Notes: generated by a model not told the origin, from the letters alone. Counted from the first letter of the stretch, positions 1-9,290 are shown. The stretch: DNA of 60,775 nt from Dermatophilaceae bacterium (GCA_013361975.1 JABFXB010000019.1:73731-134505); one strand, 5' to 3'. Numbers and translations are program-made.

Positions 1-361
1 GGCCCTGGATTTGCTCCCACGCCGCCTGAAGCTCGGGCGCCTCCGTGATGCAGGGCGGGCACCAGGAACCCCACACGTTCACCACCAGGACCGTGCCGGT
101 GAGGGCGGCGTTGGACCAGGGCTGCCCTTCCAGCGTCGTCCCGGAGAGCTGGACCGCGGCGGCTCGGCTCTCGGCGGGGATCTGCTCGATGGTGCCGTCG
201 CCGGAGACGTAGCCCTTCCGGTCGCCGGCTCGGGCCTGCTCGGCGGCCGCGGCACCGCCCTGGCTGCAGCCGCCGAGCGCCACCCCGGTCAGCAGGGCCC
301 CGGCGGCCGCGATCAGGTCGCGCCGGCGGACATCGACCCGCTCCGCCCTTCGGGCGGTCAT
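1..361 (-). CDS. TlpA/ResA-type thioredoxin lipoprotein, C-terminus cut by window edge
   Basis: This open frame runs off the window start and so is missing from the ORF track. Reading the minus strand from ATG at 361 gives an arginine-rich N-terminus, a hydrophobic segment and a lipobox (LGGC), so it is predicted to be an exported lipoprotein. The redox motif WGSWCPPC follows at about residue 100, typical of TlpA/ResA/CcmG proteins that reduce extracytoplasmic disulfides or apocytochrome c. The start overlaps the stop of a 38-aa ORF by 4 bp, suggesting co-transcription behind the CDF exporter. The C-terminal part of the thioredoxin fold lies outside the window. Confidence 0.85.
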   Translation of the reverse strand, partial: MTARRAERVDVRRRDLIAAAGALLTGVALGGCSQGGAAAAEQARAGDRKGYVSGDGTIEQIPAESRAAAVQLSGTTLEGQPWSNAALTGTVLVVNVWGSWCPPCITEAPELQAAWEQIQG

Positions 362-474
362 CGGACGTCCGCCCGGATGCTGACGGGGGTGCGGCCGGGG
401 TCGCCGTGGGGCCCGGACCAGAACCCGTCACCGCTGCGCAGCCGCAGTTCGTGATGCTGCTGATCCCGTGTCAT
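358..474 (-). CDS. small 38-aa ORF between CDF exporter and TlpA gene
   Basis: A short frame (MTRDQQHHELRLRSGDGFW...) starts 8 nt after the CDF stop and ends with an ATGA overlap on the TlpA start, so the spacing fits a translated linker gene in the operon. No family is recognised. No clear ribosome-binding site precedes it. It could equally be the tail of a larger decayed gene. The call rests only on gene packing. Confidence 0.3.
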   Translation of the reverse strand: MTRDQQHHELRLRSGDGFWSGPHGDPGRTPVSIRADVR

Positions 475-481
475 GCCCAGG

Positions 482-1411
482 TCACCACGACGTCTGGGCG
501 CACGCGGTCGACCCGGCGGGTTCGACCTGCAGGGTGGCGTGCTCGATGCCGAACCGGTCGCGCATGACGGCCGCGGCCGCCGCGAGGATGGTGCTCCCGT
601 CGACCTGCTGCCCAGCGGCATCGTCCCCAGCAGGAGCGGCGACGAGGTGGGCGGTCGCGACGTTCATCCCGGAGGTGAGCGTCCACAGGTGCAGGTCATG
701 GACCTCGAGCACGCCGGCGATCTCGGACAGGGCCTTCTCCGCCTCGTCCGGATGGATCCCCTCCGGGGCGTGCTGACCGAGCACCGCCAGCACCTCGCGT
801 CCGAGGAAGACCGCGCGCACGCCGACGAACAGGGCGATAGCCAGCGCGATGGCGGTGTCCCACCACACCGACCCGGTGAGCCCGACGAGGACGCCGGCGA
901 CGATCACCCCGACCGAGCCGAGCGTGTCCGCGACGACCTCGAGGTAGGCGCCCTTGACGTTGAGGCTCTCCGCGGCGCCGGCGCGCAGCAGCGCCATGCT
1001 GATCAGGTTGATGACCAGACCGATGACCCCGACGACCAGCATCGGGCGTGAGGAGACCTCGGGCGCGGACCCGATCCGGCCGACGGCCTCGATGACGATG
1101 TACACCGCGACGCCGAGCATGAGCAGCACCGCGAGACCGGAGGCGAACACCTCGGCGCGGTACGACCCGAAGGTGCGTCGCCCGGTGGTGTCCTTGCGTG
1201 TGGCGATCCGGGTCGCGACGAGCGCGGCGCCCAACGCGACGACGTCGGCAGCCATATGACCGGCGTCGCTGATCAGCGCCAGCGACTTCGAGCTGAGGCC
1301 GACGACCAGCTCGACGACGAAGAAGCCGGCGACGAGGACGAAGGCGACCTGCAGCCGCCAGCGGTGCCCGGTGGCGGCCGAACCGTGACTGTGGCCGTGA
1401 CCGTGGCTCAT
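482..1411 (-). CDS. czcD: cation diffusion facilitator (CzcD/ZitB-type) metal exporter
   Basis: A 309-aa inner-membrane protein of normal CDF length. It begins with a His-rich tail (MSHGHGHSHG), then about six hydrophobic segments, with the metal-site pattern SDAGHMAAD in TM2 and a second acidic/His site near WWDTAIAL in TM5. The soluble C-terminal domain includes the HDLHLWTL motif typical of CDF cytoplasmic domains. The family exchanges Zn, Co, Cd or related divalent ions for protons. The gene overlaps the upstream ArsR/SmtB regulator by 4 bp (ATGA), so the two form a sensor-exporter operon. Specificity between Zn, Cd and Co cannot be decided from the sequence. Confidence 0.93.
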   Translation of the reverse strand: MSHGHGHSHGSAATGHRWRLQVAFVLVAGFFVVELVVGLSSKSLALISDAGHMAADVVALGAALVATRIATRKDTTGRRTFGSYRAEVFASGLAVLLMLGVAVYIVIEAVGRIGSAPEVSSRPMLVVGVIGLVINLISMALLRAGAAESLNVKGAYLEVVADTLGSVGVIVAGVLVGLTGSVWWDTAIALAIALFVGVRAVFLGREVLAVLGQHAPEGIHPDEAEKALSEIAGVLEVHDLHLWTLTSGMNVATAHLVAAPAGDDAAGQQVDGSTILAAAAAVMRDRFGIEHATLQVEPAGSTACAQTSW

Positions 1412-2040
1412 GCGTCTGCTCCGGTGGTGGGCCGGGCGGCCCGGCTCCGTCGATGGCCCGCAATGACCAGGTCGGCTGACATGCCGGCGCCGTGTCGCGC
1501 ACGGGCGCTGGGGGTCCTTCGGCCGCTCGGGGCCATGACTGACGTCGAGGCCGCCGGGTCAGTCCCGGCCGCGTCGCGACCGGCCACCTCCGGCGCGGCA
1601 CCCGACGCCGTCCCGGACGCGGCGGCACGCGGGGCAGAGCTGACAGTCCCGCCGGCTTCGTGTTCGTGCGTGATGTGCTCCCGGGTGAGGTCGAGCAGCA
1701 TCCGGACGTGCGCGTCGGCGAGCCGGTAGTACATGAGGCGCCCATCGCGGCGGGCCACGACGACCTTCGACGCGCGGAGCAGCCGCAGCGACTGTGACAC
1801 CGTCGCCTCAAGGACACCCGTCGACGCAGCGAGGTCGCAGACGCACAGCTCGCCCGCCTCAAGCATCGCGTAGAGCAGCTTCGCGCGGGTCGGGTCCCCG
1901 AGCAGCTTGAACACGGACGCGACCTGGGTCAGGTCGTCCTCGGGCAGGGCGACTGACCGGACGTGGCGGACGGTCTCCGGGTGCACGCAGTGCTCGACGC
2001 ACTGGTCGATGCCAACCACGGGCGCTTCATCTGATCGCAT
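1408..2040 (-). CDS. ArsR/SmtB-family metal sensor repressor for the CDF exporter
   Basis: A 210-aa winged-helix protein, longer than the usual ~120 aa because of a low-complexity C-terminal tail after residue ~135. The helix-turn-helix spans roughly residues 45-100. Two possible metal sites are visible: ELCVCD in the alpha3 position, as in CadC/ArsR sensors, and the alpha5 pattern DAHVRMLLDLTREHITH, as in SmtB/CzrA zinc sensors. It is expected to release the promoter when divalent metal binds. It is translationally coupled to the CDF gene. Only ~130 bp separate its start from the divergent DUF3105 gene, which may share the promoter region. Confidence 0.9.
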   Translation of the reverse strand: MRSDEAPVVGIDQCVEHCVHPETVRHVRSVALPEDDLTQVASVFKLLGDPTRAKLLYAMLEAGELCVCDLAASTGVLEATVSQSLRLLRASKVVVARRDGRLMYYRLADAHVRMLLDLTREHITHEHEAGGTVSSAPRAAASGTASGAAPEVAGRDAAGTDPAASTSVMAPSGRRTPSARARHGAGMSADLVIAGHRRSRAARPTTGADA

Positions 2041-2167
2041 GGTCAGATGTTACGGTCTTGGCGGGCGATGTCCAACCGCGATGACACCCAGGCCCGTCCG
2101 AACCGGGCCGTCACGCTCAAGGCAGCGCCCCAACCTCACGCACAGCACTCACCCGGCCAGGAGAACC

Positions 2168-2908
2168 ATGACTGCCAGGAAGACCGACCGGAACGATGCC
2201 CGCTCGAGCGCCCCGAACCCCGGACAAAGACAGAGACAGCAACTGAAACCAGACCCGACCTCGACCTCGACGACGAGCCGCGAGGATCGGCGCCAGCGAG
2301 CGGCGGCCATGCAGTCCGCGCAGCGAGCCAAGGACCGGCGTCGCGGCGTGGCGTTGTGGGTGTCCGTCGCGGCAGTCGTCGTCGCACTCGCAGTAGCGGT
2401 GACCGTGGTCATCGTTCGAGAGCAGGCGAACCGGCCCACGCTGGAGGCGGTGCGGTCATACCAGGTCAGCCAGGGGCATGTGAGCACGCCGGTGTCATAC
2501 GAGCAGGAACCGCCCGCCGGGGGAGAGCACGCGCCCGTATGGCTCAACTGCGGCACGTACACCGAGCCGGTGCGCAAGGAGAACGCGGTCCACTCGATGG
2601 AGCACGGGGCGGTGTGGGTCACCTACCGTCCTGACCTGCCGGCCGCTCAGGTGCGGGCACTGACCGCCGCGATGCCCGACACGTACGCGGTCCTGTCCCC
2701 GTACGCCGGCCTCAAGGCACCCGTGGTGGCCTCGGCGTGGGGCAAGCAGCTCGAGCTGTCAGGGCCCGAGGACCGCAGGCTCGCCGCCTTCATCAAGGCC
2801 TACCGCCAAGGCCCGCAGTCGCCCGAGCCGGGCGCGTCCTGCACCGGCGGCGTGGACGCGACGGGCGCCGCCGAAGGCGGCGCCGGCATGCCGAACCCGG
2901 GAGCGTGA
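2168..2908 (+). CDS. DUF3105 domain membrane-anchored protein
   Basis: The ORF track starts earlier, but ATG 2168 is preceded by a good Shine-Dalgarno (AGGAGAA) and gives 246 aa. It has a charged N-terminus, one transmembrane helix at about residues 60-85, and an extracytoplasmic domain with the DUF3105 pattern (NCGTYTEPVRKENAVHSMEHGAVW). DUF3105 proteins have no assigned reaction. The conserved Cys and His residues make metal binding plausible. It starts the run DUF3105, DUF305, CopC, a common copper-resistance context in actinobacteria. Confidence 0.88.
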   Translation: MTARKTDRNDARSSAPNPGQRQRQQLKPDPTSTSTTSREDRRQRAAAMQSAQRAKDRRRGVALWVSVAAVVVALAVAVTVVIVREQANRPTLEAVRSYQVSQGHVSTPVSYEQEPPAGGEHAPVWLNCGTYTEPVRKENAVHSMEHGAVWVTYRPDLPAAQVRALTAAMPDTYAVLSPYAGLKAPVVASAWGKQLELSGPEDRRLAAFIKAYRQGPQSPEPGASCTGGVDATGAAEGGAGMPNPGA

Positions 2909-2913
2909 ACGGC

Positions 2914-3891
2914 ATGTCACGCGAAACGGGACAGCGGCCCGGCGACCCGAAGCGCCCAGGGCGGCCGGTACCGGAGCCAGCGCACGACCCCGGCATGCGG
3001 CAACGACACGACGAACCCGATGCCACGGGCAGGCCCGTGGCGTCGGGCGATCGTGAGCGAGCTGACGAGTCGCAGTCCTCGCGGCACGTCCCGACATCAG
3101 ACGGACCGACGGCCAACCCGACTCACAGCGAGGCGGAGAACTCGTCGTCCCGGGCCAGCGGTGCGGTGCGTCCTGACGTCTTCCGGTGGATCTCGGCCGC
3201 GTTCCTCGTGTTCGTCGCGCTAGCCGGCTTCGCTGGATACCAGCTCGGGCGGGCTGGGGACGTCCCGGCTGAGGACGGCGCCGATGTCGGTTTCGCCCGG
3301 GACATGCAGACCCACCACAACCAGGCCGTGCAGATGGCCCTGATCATCAGGGACAAGACCACCGACCCCACCTTGCGCGCCGTCGCCTACGACATCGCCA
3401 CCAGCCAGCAGCAGCAGTCGGGGCAGATGTACGGCTGGCTCGCCCACTGGGGGATGCCTATGACGTCGTCACAGCCGTCCATGGCCTGGATGTCCGCCGG
3501 GGACCACCAGCTCGAGTCCCCAGCGGATCGCCAGCCTCCGGCGACGGGACCGACCACGGCCGGGACGGCGACCTCCGCCGCCAGCGGCGGGCACGACGGC
3601 ATGGTCATGGGAGCGCCCGTCCAGTCCTCCGACGCCGGAGGCAACCAGTCGGGATCCATGGGGATGGCCACTGCCGCCCAGATCCGGGCACTTCAGGGCG
3701 CGACCGGAATCGAGGCCGAACGTTCCTTTCTGCGCCTCATGATTGCCCACCACCGCGGCGGGGTCACCATGGCCCAGGCGGCGCTGCGGTTGGCCGACCA
3801 GCCCGAGGTGCTCACCCTCGCCCGCTCCATCGAGGCCGCGCAGACCGCCGAGCTCACGCAGCTGCAGCAGCTGCTCAAGGACCGCTCGTGA
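2914..3891 (+). CDS. DUF305 protein, ferritin-like, copper context
   Basis: A 325-aa protein. ATG 2914 is favoured because GGGAG lies ~11 nt upstream; an in-frame GTG at 2905 would overlap the previous stop. A disordered polar N-terminus (about 80 aa) precedes one membrane helix. Two DUF305 repeats follow, each with the family histidine pattern (FARDMQTHHNQAVQMA and LRLMIAHHRGGVTMA), separated by a Met/Gly/Ser-rich linker. DUF305 is a four-helix, ferritin-like fold often found beside copper genes. The Met- and His-rich composition fits extracytoplasmic copper binding, but that is inference. It overlaps the CopC gene by 4 bp. Confidence 0.9.
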   Translation: MSRETGQRPGDPKRPGRPVPEPAHDPGMRQRHDEPDATGRPVASGDRERADESQSSRHVPTSDGPTANPTHSEAENSSSRASGAVRPDVFRWISAAFLVFVALAGFAGYQLGRAGDVPAEDGADVGFARDMQTHHNQAVQMALIIRDKTTDPTLRAVAYDIATSQQQQSGQMYGWLAHWGMPMTSSQPSMAWMSAGDHQLESPADRQPPATGPTTAGTATSAASGGHDGMVMGAPVQSSDAGGNQSGSMGMATAAQIRALQGATGIEAERSFLRLMIAHHRGGVTMAQAALRLADQPEVLTLARSIEAAQTAELTQLQQLLKDRS

Positions 3892-4592
3892 TCTCGGAAC
3901 CCAGTCCGACGGCCCGCGCGACCGTCCGCGCCGTGTCCCTGCTGCTCGCCGCTCTCGGTGCTGCAGCGTTCATTGTGGTGATGGGCGCGAGCGGCGCCAG
4001 CGCCCACAGTGAGCTCGTCGCGAGCACTCCGGCCGATGGCGCCGAGATGGCCGAACTGCCTCACGACATCGCACTCAGCTTCAACCAGGACATCGTCGCC
4101 ACGTTCGCACAAGCCACACTTACCGACCCCTACGGCCAAGTCTCTCCTCTGAGCCCGGTCACCTCGGGTCGGACGGTGACGGTGCCCGTCCCGGCCGAGG
4201 CAGCGACCCGGCCCGCGGGCCGATGGACGCTCACCTACCGCGTCACCTCCGCAGACGGGCACCCCATCAGCGGCACGATCGCCGTCGTCACGAAGATGAG
4301 GGGCGCGACGCCCGGTGCGACCCCGGCCGCGGGGAACCCTCGACCGGGGGCGGCGGCCGTGGCCGGAGTCGATGACGGGGCTCCCTCGTCGACTCCGGCC
4401 CCGCGCCGGGCGGCGGGGGCGGGGGCCGACTACAGCGGGCTGTTCTACGCGGGCGGTGGATTCTTGCTCGCCGCGCTGGTCGTGGTCGCCTACGAGCTGC
4501 GACACCGACTACGCACCCGACCGGCTGCTGCGCCACCGGGCCCGTCCGACAGCGGAACCACGGACCCGGACGCGCCAAGCGCCGGACGGTAG
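3888..4592 (+). CDS. copC: CopC-family copper resistance protein with C-terminal membrane anchor
   Basis: A 234-aa protein starting at GTG 3888 within the DUF305 stop (GTGA). A signal sequence ends at SGASA and leaves an N-terminal histidine (HSELVASTPADGAEM), the arrangement that forms the Cu(II) site in CopC. The CopC beta-barrel covers about residues 40-140, with the DGHPISGT motif carrying a further His ligand. A Pro/Ala linker and one TM helix (FYAGGGFLLAALVVVAYEL) follow. It probably stores or passes extracytoplasmic copper. No CopD is fused here, unlike the gene at 16.1-18.1 kb. Confidence 0.93.
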   Translation: MISEPSPTARATVRAVSLLLAALGAAAFIVVMGASGASAHSELVASTPADGAEMAELPHDIALSFNQDIVATFAQATLTDPYGQVSPLSPVTSGRTVTVPVPAEAATRPAGRWTLTYRVTSADGHPISGTIAVVTKMRGATPGATPAAGNPRPGAAAVAGVDDGAPSSTPAPRRAAGAGADYSGLFYAGGGFLLAALVVVAYELRHRLRTRPAAAPPGPSDSGTTDPDAPSAGR

Positions 4593-5004
4593 CGGACGCG
4601 GTTCGGCCTGCCGGGGCCACCGGGGCGAGCCTGTCGCTGCCTATGCGCAGTGCCGCAGCGACAAGCACCCTCGCCCGCACGACCCCGCAGCCGCGGGTTG
4701 TGCGGGAACGAGCCCCGCGCTATGTGACGCCGCCTCGACGAGCCTGCCCCGCACGCTGAGGTGGCGCCGAACCCTGTGGCCCGCCGGTCCGCGGGTGAGT
4801 GGATCAGCGGACCTGGTCCTCGGGTTCCACCGAGCAAACCGAGACGCTGGCACGCAGTCGCTCCTGGGCCTGATGTGAGCCCGACGCGCGGGGCCGATCA
4901 GCAGCGCGCAGCTTGGACAGGGATGTGCACTGGCGAACCACTGCAGCAGGCCGAGCCGCGTATGCTGGTTCGATCCAGTGCAGGTTCTCCTTAGAGGCGT
5001 CGAA
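4593..5004 (+). other. gene-free gap before the DtxR operon
   Basis: About 410 bp without a convincing gene. The ORFs listed here are low-complexity Arg/Pro/Ala frames on both strands. The promoter of the DtxR operon should lie in the last ~100 bp. I could not find a clear DtxR/MntR box by eye; an imperfect palindrome (CTGGTTCGATCCAG) at about 4967-4980 is the only dyad noticed. Confidence 0.5.
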
Positions 5005-5724
5005 ATGACCGTGCAGGGTGAAGAAATCACGCGGGCCTGGTTCGACTGTTGCGGCCTGACCCGGACCGACGCGGCCGAGGATGCGCTCAAGGCCATCTGG
5101 GAACTGAGCGGCGACGGGATACCGCCGGCCACTGGAGCCCTTGCCCAGTTCCTTGACGTCACGCCGCCGACCGTCTCCGCGATGCTGAAGCGCCTGGCCG
5201 AGCATGGTCTGCTCGACCGCGAGGACGGCCGCGCTGTCGTGCTGACGAGCCACGGCGCCGCGCACGCCCGGTTCATCGTGCGCCGGCACCGGCTCATCGA
5301 GACCTTCCTGTCGAGCGTGCTTCTCGTTCCCTGGGATGAGCTGTACGGCGAGGCCGAGCTGCTCGAGCACGCCGTCTCCGACTCGCTGCTCGCCCGGATC
5401 GACGACCTGCTGGGTCACCCGAGCACCGACCCGCACGGAGATCCGATTCCGCAGGGCCATGAAGGCGCGACGGTGAGCCCTGATGAGTCGATCGCGGAAG
5501 CGCAGGTGGGGGGCCAGTTCCGAGTCGAACGCCTGCACAACCGCAACGCTGAGGCGCTGCGCTACCTGGCCGAGCTGGGCCTGCGCCCGGGCGTCACGGT
5601 CGACGTGCTCGAGCGGAGCCCGTTCGACGGTCCGCTGTGGATCGGTGTCGACGGACAGCGGATCCCGCTCGGCCCCACACTCGCCCAACTCGTTCACGGC
5701 CGCCCGATCGAGGCTGACGCGTGA
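5005..5724 (+). CDS. DtxR/MntR-family metal-dependent regulator
   Basis: ATG 5005 is chosen because AGAGG sits 7 nt upstream; the product is 239 aa, standard for the family. Residues ~1-70 form the winged helix (PPTVSAMLKRLAEHGLLDR), followed by the dimerisation and metal domain (HRLIETFLSSVLLVPWDELYGEAELLEHAVSD) and a C-terminal SH3-like FeoA domain. Family members bind DNA with Fe(II) or Mn(II) as co-repressor. The gene overlaps the next one (GTGA), so the regulator heads an operon with a multicopper oxidase and a ZIP transporter, suggesting control of Mn, Fe or Cu handling. Confidence 0.93.
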   Translation: MTVQGEEITRAWFDCCGLTRTDAAEDALKAIWELSGDGIPPATGALAQFLDVTPPTVSAMLKRLAEHGLLDREDGRAVVLTSHGAAHARFIVRRHRLIETFLSSVLLVPWDELYGEAELLEHAVSDSLLARIDDLLGHPSTDPHGDPIPQGHEGATVSPDESIAEAQVGGQFRVERLHNRNAEALRYLAELGLRPGVTVDVLERSPFDGPLWIGVDGQRIPLGPTLAQLVHGRPIEADA

Positions 5725-7025
5725 CGCCCGGTCTGGAGGAGCCCATCCCGCCAGAGACTGAGCTCCACGACGACACCAGCCCCTTCAACGGCACCCTCGG
5801 TGACAACTTCGATGGAAACCTCGATGGCAGCCTCGACGGCGATGCCGACGGGCATGTTGACGGGCAGGGCACCCGTCGCGGGCCGACCTCGCGACGAGCG
5901 GTTCTGGCCGGTGCGGCGGGCGCGGCCGGCGCGGCCGGACTGGGCGCGCTGCTGCTGCGCTCGGCCATTGGTGATGCTCCCGTCTCTGCGTTCGCCACGA
6001 GCGGCGCCGCACATCCCGCCGGTCACGCCGCAGTGTCCGGGGCGGGTAGGGCCCTCGACCCGGGAGGTGCCGGCACCGCGACGCCCGTGCCGGACGCGCG
6101 CATGCTGTCACCGGCCACGGGTCACGGCGCGGGTGTCAACGGCGCGACCTTCAGGACCGGCCAAGTGGTCGACCATCGCGCCAACGGTTTCGACCCGACC
6201 GCGGTGCTGCGCGACTTCGACTGGGGAACGACGTCGCGCCTGTCGGACGGTCGCACGCTGCGCGAGTGGGACGTCGTCGCCGGCGAGCGTGAGATCGAGG
6301 TTGCGCCCGGATTGCGCTTCCCGGCCTGGACGTTCAACGCCAGGGTTCCCGGCCCGACCCTGCGGTGCCGCGAGGGCGACCGCCTCCGGGTGCGCTTCGT
6401 CAACGCCTCGCCGCACCAGCACACGATGCACTTCCACGGCATCCACCCGGCCGAGATGGACGGCGTGCCCATGGTCGGGCGCGGCACCATCGCGCCGGGT
6501 GAGGAGTTCGTCTACGAGTTCGACGCCGAACCCTTCGGGCTGCACCTCTACCACTGCCACGTCGGCCCGCTCGCCGAGCACATCTCCCGCGGCATGTACG
6601 GCACCTTCATCATCGACCCGGCCCAGGGGCGCCCCCGCGCCGACGAGATGGTCATGGTCCAGCACGGCTGGAACACCACCTTCGACGGCCAGGGCAACCA
6701 GCTGTATGCCGTGAACGGCATCCCCTTCCACTACATGCACGAGCCGATCAGGGTGAAGCGCGGCGAGCTGGTCCGGATCCACCTCGTCAACATCCTCGAG
6801 TACGACCCGATCAACAGCTTCCACGTGCACGGCAACTTCTTCGACTACTACCCGACGGGCACGCGACTCGAGCCGTCGGAGTACACCGACACGATCGTGC
6901 AGGGCCAGGGGCAGCGCGGGATCTGCGAGATGCGCTTCCCGCATGTGGGTCGCTACATGTTCCACGCCCACAAGACGGAGTTCGCCGACCTCGGCTGGAT
7001 GGGCTTCTTCGAGGTCGTGGACTGA
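5721..7025 (+). CDS. two-domain multicopper oxidase with Tat signal
   Basis: A 434-aa protein. An acidic N-terminal stretch with DG repeats precedes a Tat-like signal (TSRRAVLAGAAGAAGAAG), so it should be exported folded. Copper ligands are visible in order: HFHG, HCHVGPLAEH...GMYG (type 1 copper in domain 1), HVHG and HAHKTEF. Domain 2 has HAH where HCH would be needed, so it lacks its own type 1 site. This matches two-domain laccase/nitrite-reductase-like oxidases. It probably oxidises Cu(I), Mn(II), Fe(II) or phenols outside the cell; the substrate is unknown. It is coupled to the regulator upstream and to ZIP downstream. Confidence 0.92.
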   Translation: MTPGLEEPIPPETELHDDTSPFNGTLGDNFDGNLDGSLDGDADGHVDGQGTRRGPTSRRAVLAGAAGAAGAAGLGALLLRSAIGDAPVSAFATSGAAHPAGHAAVSGAGRALDPGGAGTATPVPDARMLSPATGHGAGVNGATFRTGQVVDHRANGFDPTAVLRDFDWGTTSRLSDGRTLREWDVVAGEREIEVAPGLRFPAWTFNARVPGPTLRCREGDRLRVRFVNASPHQHTMHFHGIHPAEMDGVPMVGRGTIAPGEEFVYEFDAEPFGLHLYHCHVGPLAEHISRGMYGTFIIDPAQGRPRADEMVMVQHGWNTTFDGQGNQLYAVNGIPFHYMHEPIRVKRGELVRIHLVNILEYDPINSFHVHGNFFDYYPTGTRLEPSEYTDTIVQGQGQRGICEMRFPHVGRYMFHAHKTEFADLGWMGFFEVVD

Positions 7026-8212
7026 TGGCCGAGCCGCTGCTCTCCCGCGTCCCCCGGTCCGCGCTCGCCGCGGGCATCGTGGCGCTCATCGCGACCGGCC
7101 TCGCCGTGCTCGCGGCCCTCGCCGGCTCGGTCCTGCCCGACCGTACCGGACCGCCGGTCGAGTCCCTCGTCGTCGAGCGCACCGTGCTGTCGGCGCCGGG
7201 AACGATCGAGCTGGTGGTGCGCAACGCCGGGCCGGACCCGGTGACCGTGGCCCAGGTGTCGGTCAACGACGCCTTCGTCGCCGTGACGGGCGGCGAGCAG
7301 CCGATCGGGCGGCTCGCGAGCGAGACCCTCCGCCTCGACTACCCGTGGGAGAACGGGCTGCCCTACACCGTGTCGCTGCTGACCTCGACCGGCGCGGTCA
7401 TCGAGCACGCCATCCCCATGGCGGCCGCGACGCCGGCTGCGACGTCGGCGTCGCTGCTGCAGGTCGCCCTGCTCGGCGTGATGATCGGCGTCGTGCCTGT
7501 TCTGCTGGGCATGACGACGCTGCCCTTGCTGCGCCGGGCCGGGCCCACGGCCTCACGCGTCCTGATGGCTCTCACCGTGGGACTGCTCGCGTTCCTTGCC
7601 GTCGACGCAGGCATCGAGGGCCTCGAGGTCGGGGCAGCCGGCGCGGCCGCGTTCGGCGGCAGCATGCTCTTCGTCCTCGGGGCAGCGCTCGCGTTCCTCT
7701 TGCTCGCCGGCACACAGCGGCTCATCCCTGACACAACGCGCGCGGGACGGGTCGCGCTCCTCGTCGCCATCGGGATCGGCGTGCACAACCTCGGCGAGGG
7801 GCTCGCGGTCGGGTCGGCCCTGGCGGTGGGCGAGCTCGCCCTCGGCACCTCGCTCGTCGTCGGCTTCGCCTTGCACAACACGACCGAGGGCATGGCTGTG
7901 GTCGCACCGCTCACGGCGCTCCCCCCGGTTCCGGCGCAACCCGACCGGACGGTGCGTCCGGGCCGGCTGCTCCTGCTCGCGATCGTCGCCGGTGGCCCGG
8001 CCGTCGTCGGGACAGTCCTTGGTGCGACACTCACCACCGAGAGCCACGCCACCTTCCTGCTCGGTCTCGGCGTTGGCGCCATCGTCCAGGTGATCGTGCT
8101 GCTCGTGCCGCAGCTACGCCGGCCAGAAGGCGGCCTTGACCTGCCCGTGGCGGCCGGACTCGGGGCCGGCGTCGTGCTCATGTACGTCACCGGTCTGCTC
8201 GTCGCTGCATGA
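7025..8212 (+). CDS. ZIP-family metal transporter with extracytoplasmic N-terminal domain
   Basis: A 395-aa protein whose ATG overlaps the oxidase stop (TGATG). After one N-terminal TM it carries an extra beta-rich region (~residues 35-130, LVVRNAGPDPVTVAQVSVND) not found in minimal ZIPs. The ZIP core follows, with the binding-site helices HNLGEGLAVG and HNTTEGMAVV. ZIPs bring Zn, Fe or Mn into the cytoplasm. Fusion to a cupredoxin-like or Ig-like domain and linkage to an oxidase suggest the oxidase prepares the transported ion. A 438-bp stretch of this gene recurs as a broken copy at 24.6-25.0 kb. Confidence 0.93.
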   Translation: MAEPLLSRVPRSALAAGIVALIATGLAVLAALAGSVLPDRTGPPVESLVVERTVLSAPGTIELVVRNAGPDPVTVAQVSVNDAFVAVTGGEQPIGRLASETLRLDYPWENGLPYTVSLLTSTGAVIEHAIPMAAATPAATSASLLQVALLGVMIGVVPVLLGMTTLPLLRRAGPTASRVLMALTVGLLAFLAVDAGIEGLEVGAAGAAAFGGSMLFVLGAALAFLLLAGTQRLIPDTTRAGRVALLVAIGIGVHNLGEGLAVGSALAVGELALGTSLVVGFALHNTTEGMAVVAPLTALPPVPAQPDRTVRPGRLLLLAIVAGGPAVVGTVLGATLTTESHATFLLGLGVGAIVQVIVLLVPQLRRPEGGLDLPVAAGLGAGVVLMYVTGLLVAA

Positions 8213-8259
8213 CCGGGCTGGTCCGCGCTCGGGGGGATGACCTGCTGCGGTGCGCCGGT

Positions 8260-9290
8260 TCAGCCGGCGTCCACGCGGGCCTGGGAGGAGCGTGGTTCCG
8301 ACGACACGCCGATTGCTGACGTGTCCGGGAGCAGCGGTAGGGGGTCGGTTCGCACCCGGGCAGCGCGTCGCCCGTTGGCGATGACGACGACCTCGGCCCG
8401 CTCGTGCACGAGGATCACCTGGGCCAGCCCGAGTACGCCGAAGAGCGCCAACGGCAGGAGCACGACGATGGTCACCAGGGCGAGGCCGATGTCCGGATCA
8501 TGATCGTGCGGCCGCGTCGGCCGTGTAGGGCGTGCCGCACGGCGCGGGTGAGCAGGCGAAGGTCGTGGCCGGTGAACGCGACATCGGCCGCCTCGACGGC
8601 GGCCGCAGACCCGGTCGCGCCCATCGCGATCCCGACGGTCGCGGCAGCAAGGGGCGGGTGCGTCGTTGACGCCGTCGCCGAACATCGCGGTGGGCTGCTG
8701 CGCGCCGAGCTGGGTGACTGCTTCGGCCTTGTCCGGGGGCACAGACCGGCGCGGACGTCGGTGATGCCGACCGGGTGCGCGAGAGCGTGAGCCGTCTGAG
8801 GGCTGTCGCCCGTCAACGTGACGGTTCGCACCCCGGCCTCATGCAGCTCGCGCAGCGCGGGCGGCGCGTCGGGAGGCAGTTCGTCCCGGACCCCGATCAC
8901 GGCGACGGTCTTGGCCTCGGCCTGGACCACGATGAGGCCCGTCCTGGCCGCCACCATGGCGTCCGCCTTCGGCTGCGGGGGCCCGGGCTCGAGCCCGCGG
9001 GGGCCGTCTACCCGGACTGGCTGCTCGTCGACCACGCCGGTCAGGCCGTGGCCCGGATCCTGGTTGTCATCGGTGACGGGCAGGTCTCGGTCGATGCCGG
9101 TTGCCGCGGGGGCTTCTATCGCCGCTGCAGCCACGGCGGCCGCGAGCGGGTGGGTGCTCGTGCGTTCGAGCGCTGCCGCGATCGTCAGGACGCGCGCTTT
9201 CCGCGTCGCCTTCGACGTGTCGGCGAGTGTGTCGTCGGATGCACCGGTGGCGGGTAGAGGCGGCAAGATCCCGTCAGCCTCGAGCGACGC
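8260..9290 (-). pseudogene. decayed P1B-type ATPase (CadA/ZntA-like), 3' half only
   Basis: Several minus-strand frames must be joined to recover a P-type ATPase. One frame gives the nucleotide-binding region with ALERTSTHPLAAAV (the P1B HP motif) and VRTVTLTGDSPQTA. Another gives FGDGVNDAPA, and the last membrane part (TIVVLLPLALFGVLGLAQVILVHE) again needs a shift. The DKTGT phosphorylation site, the CPC/SPC helix and the N-terminus are absent; the fragment ends beside the signal peptidase gene. At least two frameshifts plus a 5' deletion make it a remnant. The intact CadA-like gene at 13-15 kb is a relative. Confidence 0.85.

Noticed and set aside
4967-4980. GGTTCGATCC resembling a tRNA T-loop
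   Set aside because: No acceptor, anticodon or D arm can be folded around it.
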